Shown here piece by piece: positions 55,967 through 64,000 of a DNA stretch of 64,000 nucleotides. Source of the DNA: Coptis chinensis (Eukaryota > Streptophyta > Magnoliopsida > Ranunculales > Ranunculaceae); NCBI GenBank assembly GCA_015680905.1, contig CM027384.1, forward strand, positions 80,757,501 through 80,821,500, given 5' to 3'. A program made the position numbers and the translations under genes. The notes beneath the pieces are model-generated. The model was not told where the DNA came from. It saw only the letters and a list, made by a program, of their open reading frames with translations, and searched no databases. Position 1 is the stretch's first letter. The number at the start of each line of letters is the position of its first letter.

Positions 55967-57381
55967 TTACATTACTTTTACATTTTTTAGAAGACATCAT
56001 ATACTCATTTTTTTTCATATACTCATTGACTGATCCAGGTAGGGAACGGGAAAAGCAATGGTAGTTTGAGACTTATTCCCTTTCTTGTAGTTGGAAAGAT
56101 CGTGCCATGCAGTAGTCATTCTTATACATAGCTAGGTACAAAATGCGATATTCTTATTTATGCAAAGAACTGTTATACAAAATTGTTCCTATTGAAAAAA
56201 TATAGGACCGTGCCTAGTATTTTTGTGAAAGATTATCTGTATATAGTAGTTAAAAATGAACAAGAAAGCACCCATTTGGAAAGGGTTGACGGAACTATGT
56301 AAAACTCAAAGAACTTCACAAAAGCATGGGACAACGAATAATTTTGTACCTTCGTTGTACCTTATGCAATTATAAATGAAAATTGAAGTTCTCTTATTTC
56401 CCCATCCATTGATCCATGTAGACATGTAGTGATTGTCTCGAATGAGAGTAGTATGAGACAGCAAATCAATTTCGTATAATTATGTATCTTAGTTAAAAGT
56501 AAACAAACTTAGACGTTATATCAATTTTTCCAGTAAATTTTTTCGATCTACAGAGTTAACTTAAACATAAAGCTTAAATATTAGGTTATTGCAGTTTCTG
56601 TTCATTATGTATTTATGCTGTGTAAAATTTCAAAGTGAAGTAATTCTATTTTATTTCTTAAAAAAACAAGATTCAACAGCAAGGATCTGTGCAGACTGGA
56701 CTTGTCACAAAAAACAAAATTATACCCCAATTCAGATCCAAACACCGGCATGGAGTGATATCTTCACCGCGACGTCCTGAATATATTTTTTCCATTGATT
56801 TCATGTTTTCATTCACAAATTTTACAGAGAATTCCTACATAAGTAAAAGACCTTACGTAAAAGACCTTACTTCTCCCTCCAAACCCAGTACGTTCAGACA
56901 GGAACTTCTGTACAAGTTCTTCAAGGATTCCCAATAAAAACTAAATCCTACTCTATTGTATGCACTTCCTACCACATCTCTCTATGCTTTCAACCTGAGC
57001 TTACCGTATACTCTTCTTCCAACTCACAAACATCTCTCCACAATTCTAAGTACCAAACCGACTTAGTTGATTTTTGCCAGGGACCAACGACCGTTGTTAC
57101 TTTTCAATACACCAATATGTTTAAAACTGTGAAGATGAGCTCTGAAATTCAAATAGTCCTACCTAAGTTTCACTCTCAACTCTGAACTTGTTTGCCTCAA
57201 AGTTTCTTACTCTAAGGAGCATAAAACATCAATTAGAACTTACAAAACATATAAACATGCAGACCAAACTTGATGTGTATCAAATACTTGTCATAAAAAC
57301 AAGATTTACAGAGAATTCCTACATAAGTAAAAGACCTTACTTCTCCCTCCAAACCCAGTAAGTTCTTCAAGGATTCCCAAT
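55967..57381. other. Non-coding upstream region of the CACTA transposase
   Basis: AT-rich, no recognised protein. It contains the segment 56821-56940, which is partly repeated at 57305-57386, and nothing else of note. Confidence 0.5.
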
Positions 57382-57473
57382 AAAAAATAAAACACTAACG
57401 ACCACCTCAAATCAGGAATAAAGCACAAATTGTAAAAAAAAATCCAAATCAAATGAAAACCCATACCTTACTT
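57382..57473 (+). repeat. 92-bp perfect direct repeat, copy 2
   Basis: Second copy of 55875-55966, directly following a shorter duplication (57305-57386 matches pieces of 56821-56940). Confidence 0.85.
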
Positions 57474-58014
57474 GATTTAACTGGATATTGTTGTTCGAGA
57501 GAGCTGTGAACACGTAGAAATCCTAACCACAATCAATTGAAATTCCCCTGTTCCAAAAAAAAATATTGGTATAGAACTCAAAAACCAAAACTTTTTACTG
57601 CAACAAATTCAAAATCGAATAGAGATAAAGAACTAACCTTGTCTGTCTTCAATTACCGAACTGAATTTTGGAGAGGTAATAAATTTTAGATGGAGAATGA
57701 GTGAAGAGAGAGTCGTGAGGAATTGATTTAGGTTGAGAGAGTGAATTGAAGATAGAGTCGCGAAGTCGTGAGGAATTGAAGGAATAAATTTAGGTTGAGA
57801 GAGTGAATTGAACGAAGCTCGCGAAGGTTAGCAAAAAAAAACGAAGCTCGCGAAAGTGTTTCTGAAGATAGAATTTGAAGAGTTTCAACTCAAGCGGGAA
57901 CTGATGAGCGAACGTGGTTACGTGGGTGTGTCGTGTTTTTTTGTTTTTAGTTGAGCTGTGGTCTTAGACAAAAAACTACCTAGGTCATATAATGGGTCAA
58001 ACGGTCACTTAAGA

Positions 58015-58239
58015 GTCTGATAATACGTAACTATTTTTTAGAAAATAGTCACAAATAGTTCTCCACACATATACACCTTTTTTAGAAAAAACCATTTGTG
58101 ACCGTTTCGAAAACGCACGTCACTAAAAACTTTATAAAACAGTCACAAAAACCCTTTTATGCCATTTGTGACCGTTTCGAACAGAACAGTCACAAATACT
58201 ATTTTAAAACAGTCACAAAAAGCCTTTTTTCTACTAGTG
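58015..58239. repeat. Right terminal and subterminal repeats of the CACTA element
   Basis: Contains CATTTGTGACCGTTTCGAA twice, and AACAGTCACAAA-type copies up to the terminal repeat. The motif matches that of the left end in sequence but is less dense. Confidence 0.85.
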
Positions 58240-58242
58240 GGT

Positions 58243-58267
58243 AGACTATACATTTTACATTTTATCA
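58243..58267 (+). repeat. 3' end of the element C 5' LTR
   Basis: The 25 bases after the CACTA element and its GGT duplication complete the interrupted LTR, ending TTTTATCA directly before the PBS. Confidence 0.75.
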
Positions 58268-58269
58268 AA

Positions 58270-58284
58270 TGGCGCCCACTGCCA
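58270..58284 (+). other. Primer-binding site of element C
   Basis: TGGCGCCCACTGCCA starts two bases after the LTR end. It is the same tRNA-Asp-type site as in element A with a few changes. Confidence 0.7.
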
Positions 58285-58818
58285 TCTTAGTTGCACTTTT
58301 AGCATTGTTTTCTTTGTAGAAGTAGTCATTTTAAGTCCCATTAAACCCACCCACCCTTGTTTGATTCATACCGTGGTTATTCGCTTCGTCGAAAAATTTC
58401 GAAAAAATACACCTGCGCCAGCGAGAGAGCCAGCGACCGCTAAGTTACCGGAATTTTCTTCTTACACCGAAATACCAGCGCAAGCAAAGAGAGCGACCAC
58501 CGCTTTAAGTTATCGGAACTTCAATTTACACCGAAGCGCCGCGCTTAGTCGAAGCGCCGCCACCTTTAGTCAAACTTTCGATTTCCCGGTTTGATTCAAC
58601 TTCGAGTTGTCAAGTTTTTCAGTGTTCTAATCTCTTATATACACCGAACACGCCAGAAACAAGACGCTTATTCAAACGCTGCAGAGCAAGGAGGCATTCA
58701 GTACTCCTTCCACTCCTCATCTTCGTCGGAGGAGTTTTAATTCTAGTATAATCGGGCTTGTTTTTCAGAGAAATAAATACAACACGCCTATCTAGAATTT
58801 CACACTACACCTGATATT
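58285..58818 (+). other. Leader of element C
   Basis: Non-coding leader between PBS and gag. The frame 58361-58594 is open and rich in Ala, Thr and Pro but has no known relatives. It contains imperfect repeats of GAGCGACC and GAAGCGCCGC, which echo phrases near 62850-62960. Confidence 0.4.
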
Positions 58819-60249
58819 ATGGCTGAAGAAAGAGACTCCTCTCTCGACTTTACAAAGCTTTGAGCGATAGCCCTAAGTCTTGCATCGCTCTAGCGTAATC
58901 TAAATGGGGATTTTCAATTCCCCAAACATATTTAATTGTTACCCGCTTTCCATGGTCTAGACCATGAAAAACCTTACCAACACATGCTGGGATTGAACAA
59001 GTCCTTACAACATTCCATCATCCCACCGTTGGTACGGAATGCATTAAACTAAGGGTATTTCCCTTCACCTTAAATTTGATAAAGGCGGCGTCTTGTTAAC
59101 CGCCCAAGCTAATTCTAATGGACTCGTGGGCCAAACTTGTTCAAATTGTTTATGGAACATTTTACCCACCCCTAAAGACGGATGAAATGCTTTCCAAGAT
59201 TCACTTCTTTCACGTAATCCTCATGAATCATTTTCGAGGCTTGGAATCGGTTCACCGATCCGCTTATAGAGTGTCCACACCATAATCCTAGCAAAAGACA
59301 CGTTAGTTCGCGTGCCTTTTCAAAGGACTTCAACATCATCATAAAGAAGTCCTTGACATAATGAATGGGGTAGTTTCCTAAGTAAAGGAGCCAATGAGGC
59401 TTACAAATTTTTAGAGGATCAAACTAAGCGAAATAACAACCGGGGTAGTGACGATTACTCCCGCCCCGCTAGTTCTTCTTCCACGCTTAAGCTACCAAGA
59501 TGTTTGAGGTTAAACCCGATCTAGAACTTAAAAATTTAATCAATCTCTAACTAAAAGGTTGAGGCCATTTCTGTACAACAAAAGCCTATCCCCGCCATGA
59601 ATGTAAATTCAAATCCATGTAGTTTCATTGAGTCCCGAGCATCCCGACTCCCATCGGCCCTATAAAATTATGAACATTCTTGTTCCATTAATAGTGAACC
59701 TAACGCCCCCGAGACAAAATCCCAACTTCGGTTGGAGAAATAACCAACAAGTCACACCTTCGTGGTACAATAATCAACATGTTAAAGCCAACACACGCTT
59801 ATAACCATGCTCCTCCGTGACAAGGGATTGTCGGGGTAATTATAATAATTATAACAACCAAGCACAACCTCGACAAGGTCAAGCACAAGGTCAATATAGT
59901 TATAATAATTATAATGCTAATAGAGGTATCGTTCCCAGTAAATAATAACTATCACAATCCGCCTATAAATAATCAACGCGACATAGTTCCAAATCCACAC
60001 CACCCGACTATTACACCCACACAACCGATCGTCTTTGACACCTTCATACAAGTGAGCCAACAACTTTTCCAAACCATGGCTCAATCTAACCAACACATTC
60101 TACAATCTGTTAATAATTTAAACCAACAGTTAGCCCAAGAGAAAGCCCAACCAAAAGGCGTTTCCGTGCCAAGATACCCAACCCTGAACAAAAACACAAA
60201 ATTTGAGGTAAACGGTAATACTAGTACTGAAACTACAAACGTAGGGTGA
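58819..60249 (+). pseudogene. Gag of element C
   Basis: From ATG (MAEERDSSLDFTKL) the frame is soon broken, but pieces read LPAFHGLDHEKPYQHMLGFE, ECIKLRVFPFTL, LTAQANSNG and YPPLKTDEMLSKIHFF, matching gag of Athila-like elements. The last part (59914-60249) is an open 111-residue frame with Asn/Gln/Pro-rich sequence (QVSQQLFQTMAQSNQHILQS) corresponding to the gag tail. Many stops and shifts make this a pseudogene. Confidence 0.7.
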
Positions 60250-60479
60250 AGCTAAATGCCATCACCACTCTCCGCTCGGGAAGAGTGGTTGATAACAAAG
60301 TAACTATGCCTATAGTTACCCCATCAAGATTCCTACAACGGATATCGAACTAGATAATCAAATAGAAACTCAAGAGCCTACAACCGTAGAGGTACCGGTT
60401 AAACCACAACCTAAGAAACAAAAGCCAAGGTTAAACATCCTGTTGATCCATATGCTAATTATAGAGAGAAAACACCGCT

Positions 60480-61050
60480 TTCCCAAAATTAGCCATGTTA
60501 ACTAGGGATACAAATTATGAGGAGATTAGGAACGCGTTTTCAAAATCTAACTATAAACCTTCCTTTCTCGGCTATAAAAAAGCTACCTAACCATGCTAAG
60601 TTTCTTAAGGAGTTGTGCACTACTAGGCGTAAGACCAACATACCTAAAGACGCTTTCTAACCGAACAGTTCCCAACTTTATCCGAAAATAATGGAATTGT
60701 TAAGTACAAGGACCACCGGTCGCCCCATCTTGTCTAATGCACCTTAGGAGATTCTCACACGACGACCGGCTTACTAGACACGGGGGCTAGTGTTAACTTA
60801 CTCCGTTTTATTTGTATAAACAAATAGGTCTAGAGGAGATGCAATCTACTAAAATGACATTGCAATTAGTCGATCGGGTCTATTAAGTATCCTAAGGGTG
60901 TGGTTGAAAACGCTGGATTAAAGTCCAAAATTTTACTACCCAAATTTTACTTCGTTGTCCTAGAACCACGAACTCACTAACGACTCTGTACCTATCATTT
61001 TAGGGCCCCTTCTTAGCAGCTACGCCAACGCGGCCATAAACCGCCGATGG
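60480..61050 (+). pseudogene. Gag-pro linker and protease of element C
   Basis: Around 60530-60640 pieces of the linker domain appear (NLPFLSAIKKLPNHAKFLKE, with shifts). The protease box LLDTGASVNLL is at about 60771-60803, followed by YPKGVVENAGL and FYFVVLEP. Frameshifts are frequent. Confidence 0.65.
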
Positions 61051-61054
61051 TTCG

Positions 61055-61456
61055 ATGTCCTTGTCCTTTGGCCATCTTTCTGTTGAGGTAAATGTTTTCA
61101 AAACTAGGACACAGTATCCTGATTCATCTACAAATGGAGAGGTTAGCATGATCGAGAGCTTAGCTCAAGATTACTTCAAAAACATGTTTCCAGAGAAACA
61201 GATTAACAAATTCCTTTCCTTCGGAAATTCCGACTTTAACAATGACTCCCTGGTAGTAGACGAAATAGAAGAAGAATTCCTGCAACTCTTTTGCACCGCT
61301 TCTTTACCACTTCGCGAGTCCCCCCTTGCCAACAACCATTCATCCCTTGATGCTATGACGGAAGATGAATTTTTCAATCTTTATCCCAGTGATCCTTTTG
61401 ACCCAACTATTGAGGAATGTCTTGCACATTTCAAGATTTCGATGATATGGACTTGA
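61055..61456 (+). CDS. Post-protease acidic frame of element C
   Basis: The 133-residue frame starts MSLSFGHLSVEVNVFKTRTQ, the end of the protease fold (compare SITFGNMRVDVNIF in element A). It continues into an acidic region (DSLVVDEIEEEFLQLF) with AMTEDEFFNLYPSDPFDPTI. In relatives this region links protease to RT. Here it stops before any RT. Confidence 0.55.
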   Translation: MSLSFGHLSVEVNVFKTRTQYPDSSTNGEVSMIESLAQDYFKNMFPEKQINKFLSFGNSDFNNDSLVVDEIEEEFLQLFCTASLPLRESPLANNHSSLDAMTEDEFFNLYPSDPFDPTIEECLAHFKISMIWT

Positions 61457-61666
61457 GAGCTCTAGCCGAGAATCATTCACCTTCCTCACCAATATTCCCC
61501 ACCCTCCACCTTTTCAAAGGAACCTCGAAGTTTGCACTCGATCCTTTAGTTTCTCCCCCGCGGCTTCATGATTTTTAAATCCACCTATTAAACAAATACT
61601 TCAAGGATAAACCACTTGACACCTTCATTTTCAGACTTGAGAGCCGGTCCCCTAACTACACCATGA

Positions 61667-61957
61667 ATGAGTTTTGTGCTAAACCCACATCCTCATTTTT
61701 CCATGCTCTCCTCTAAAACTTATCCCAATCCACCATATCTTCCACAACCATTCACTTTTCCACATTTATTCACTAGGACACCCTCTCGCTCAAAGATGAA
61801 ACCTAAGGTGTATGCTTTCGGTTATGTTATAGGTCTATCCGCTTCTTTTCATTCCACTAGGTCGTGGTCCCTAGGAAATCTTGGTGCTTGTTTGTGTTTG
61901 GATATGTTTGCTGTGATATTTATTTATGGAAGGATCCACAACTATTTCGGTTGTTGA
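61667..61957 (+). CDS. Small ORF with hydrophobic C-terminal half in element C
   Basis: 96 codons. The last 54 residues (from MKPKVYAFGYVIGLSA) contain two hydrophobic stretches, around FGYVIGLSASF and LGACLCLDMFAVIFIYG, which could form one or two membrane segments. I do not recognise the protein. It lies where pol should be. It could be cargo, the relic of an env-like frame, or a chance ORF. Confidence 0.3.
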   Translation: MSFVLNPHPHFSMLSSKTYPNPPYLPQPFTFPHLFTRTPSRSKMKPKVYAFGYVIGLSASFHSTRSWSLGNLGACLCLDMFAVIFIYGRIHNYFGC

Positions 61958-62779
61958 TATATGATAAACTGCATGTTCATACATATGTTTAGATAAAGTC
62001 TCGAGTATCCGACTATAAACGACTCAATTTCTGTGTTTGGTGCACTTCCTTTCATTTCAATATATTATTGAGTGCACCATTCAGTAACCGGCCCTCCCTA
62101 TGGAGTGTGTGGCTGTAAGTACGGATCCTAAGTCCACGCTTCACATAATTCACGTTTTCCACTCTTGCATGTTTTCTCGGTTTTGAGTCATGTTTCTATG
62201 GTGTGAATTATGTCTTTATCGCTTATTGTTTTCCTTTATATTAAACCTAATTCATAAAAAGTAAAAAGTTTAAAGATATATAAAAATAGTAATCTAGCAA
62301 GTCTCGAATCGACTTTAAAAGACCCATTTTTTAAAACAAATTTTTACAAACCTGTTTTCAAAATTTGTTTGGGGTGGGTGTTTGGTTTTTCCATTCTTGA
62401 TCACTCAAATTCCTATTCTTACCCCCACCTCGCCCCTTGAAGAGTAGCTAGATTTCTACTTGTTTGTTGTTTTGATGTTGTCTTTTATTATTTTTAGTAG
62501 ATAGGATGTTACGTTGTTAAATTCCGTAGTTAATTTTGACTTTTGTAGTGAAATGTTGTTTGAATGACAATATGAATATAATGTCGTTATTTTCATTGTC
62601 GCGATTAGTTAATGTTGATCCCACCTTCCCAAACTGTTTGGGGTGGTGTTATCTATTCCAAAGATGATTTTATATAAACTTCATTCATTCTACACTCACA
62701 ACCCACACTACACCTAATTTCCATCACTCACCTTTCACTCCCACGTTTAATGCTCTCATTTTTCAATTTTCAAGAACTC

Positions 62780-63240
62780 GAAGCGCTCAAGGCGCTCAGA
62801 TATTTTTTTTCACATTTTTGTCGAAAGGCCAGCAAGCTTCAGTTGAGCGCGACCAGCCAAACACTGGAATTCTAAAACTTCAGAAGCGCCCACGCTTCAA
62901 GTCAAGCGACCAGCCAAACACTGGAATTCCAAAATACAAAGAGCGACTTCAGCCTCTAGTTGGCCTTCCAGCGCCGACTCCGTGGACCCGAAAAATTCCA
63001 GTTTTCCCGAAGTTGTGCCCGGTTGTTTTGCAGTCGCTTCGGAGCGTAGTTTTGAGATGACATCTCCTATAATAATACCGTAACGCTTTTCAAAGATTTG
63101 TTCCAAAGCACTACTTATGGTGCTTGGTTTCATGAGGTGATCACACACGTAGGCTAGAACCGCTTATGGGTCTTGCTAGCAATTGTTCTTGGACTTGCCA
63201 TGCCCGCTGAAATACAAGACCCATGATGCTATTGGGTAGA
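62780..63240 (+). pseudogene. Repeated coding-like segment in element C, unidentified
   Basis: The phrase CGACCAGCCAAACACTGGAA occurs twice (62850-62869 and 62909-62928). The frame 62818-63060 covers both. A later frame around 63085-63225 reads TLFKDLFQSTTYGAWFHEVI and, after a stop, LWVLLAIVLGLAMPAEIQDP. It recalls the non-pol ORFs found in some Athila relatives, but I cannot name it. Confidence 0.3.
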
Positions 63241-64000
63241 TAATATGCATGTCCGGAGTGGAGGTAAGTTTTAGTTTACGTTGAGTGTGTCCGCTATGTC
63301 CCAAGCAATTTAATTAGGTTAACCCCATAATGGGTGAAACTCTTATAGAGTTCGCGTCGGTTTTATTTCCTATATTAGTGCGTTCTAACATTGTTTTGAG
63401 ATGTTTCTGAATTTCCACGCTTCAATGGTATTTTTCCTACCCTCTTTATTTACAATGCTTTGAGGACAAAGCATGTTTCTTGTTTTGGGGGCATAGAATC
63501 ACGTGTAATTAAGACATCCTGTTAGGATATAGATATATATAATATGCATTTGTTTTCTAGTTAAAATTTCAAAAATTTAAAAATATAAATAAATAAGTTT
63601 ATGCTATACACTTAGGAATATTGGTATTGTTTTCTTTCTCCATGCTCTTAACAATCTAGAAGTCTCACATAGTTGTTGCATCGTAATAATTGTTAGAAAC
63701 TTAGGTTAATAATAGGTAATAATCTTTGCATCTATCTATAAATATATTACATGAGTATCTATGATTGTTAGCGAGTAAGTTTCTCAAATCTAGGCTAGAG
63801 TACTTATTCTACAAATCCTGTGAGAATATAGCCTAAAGCCTTATATGAGCTAAAACATTTGAGAAATGACACAAGGGAGAAGTAAAATCCGGATAGAGAA
63901 ATCACACGTCCACTTGCTTGATCACTAAACCATATCCTAAGTGAGAATTTAGGCGCTCTTTGGATCGATATAGCCGGAAATTCAAACCTATGAATTATTT
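63241..64000 (+). other. 3' non-coding part of element C
   Basis: AT-rich, no protein. A GAGGACAAAG...TTTTGGGGGC phrase (63462-63492) corresponds to the one at 26178-26216 in element A. No LTR start was seen before the window ends. Confidence 0.5.

Larger units (their letters stand above)
58240..64000 (+). mobile_element. Element C: Athila-like retrotransposon, internal part
   Basis: After the LTR end and PBS come a leader, a broken gag, a broken protease, a post-protease frame and about 2 kb of sequence with small unrelated ORFs. Near 63465-63492 a GAGGACAAAGC...TTTTGGGGG phrase marks the Athila-like 3' non-coding region. No RT or integrase was found before the window ends, and no 3' LTR is included. 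Decay is heavier than in element A. Confidence 0.75.

Overview
The window is nuclear DNA of a flowering plant, most likely a eudicot. It is AT-rich and intron-bearing, and it is almost entirely stacked transposable elements with a few relics of host genes. I see no intact cellular gene. The relics are a pectinesterase, an X8 (CBM43) exon, an HSP70 fragment, an arabinogalactan-protein-like fragment and an RRM-like exon. No organism name can be supported from the sequence alone.

Layout. (1) 1-~4740, minus strand: Athila-like gypsy element 'D' with LTR end, primer-binding site, gag and a broken protease, followed by a copia-type coiled-coil/zinc-knuckle gag segment where pol would be expected. 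(2) ~4741-14300: low-complexity intergenic DNA with short exon-like pieces, an X8 exon relic (8428-8520) and a truncated pectinesterase (13.1-13.9 kb). (3) ~14310-18520, minus: decayed Ty1/copia element. (4) 18790-29560: a short Tat-type LTR, minus, split by element 'A'. Element A (18901-29427) is an Athila-like element with two 1538-bp LTRs, a 5-bp target duplication (ATGTC), gag and protease, and no recognisable reverse transcriptase or integrase. (5) 30151-36260, plus: Tat-type gypsy element 'B' with gag, protease, RT, two RNase H domains and integrase, all broken by stops. Its 5' LTR is inverted relative to the short LTR in (4). Its 3' end is cut off by element 'C'. (6) 36261-64000, plus: Athila-like element C. 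Its 5' LTR is interrupted near the 3' end by a 20.6-kb CACTA (En/Spm) DNA transposon (37633-58239, target duplication GGT). C resumes at 58243 with the LTR end, PBS, broken gag-pro and unrelated cargo.

The CACTA element is read on the minus strand. A TNP2 transposase pseudogene (55625-51969) is followed by a second, many-exon gene (51724-38390). That gene encodes a TNPA/Transposase_24-like N-terminus, a charged coiled coil, a duplicated domain and a Ulp1-type cysteine protease whose His/Asp and Cys exons lie ~4.8 kb apart. Two of its introns have grown by acquiring foreign DNA: an HSP70 fragment, three kinds of retroelement pieces, an AGP-like fragment, an RRM-like exon and a probable mitochondrial segment.

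The most interesting pattern is that all three Athila-like elements (A, C, D) keep gag and protease but carry different, non-pol cargo between protease and the 3' end. This looks like a family of gag-pro-only, mobilisation-dependent retrotransposons with interchangeable cargo.
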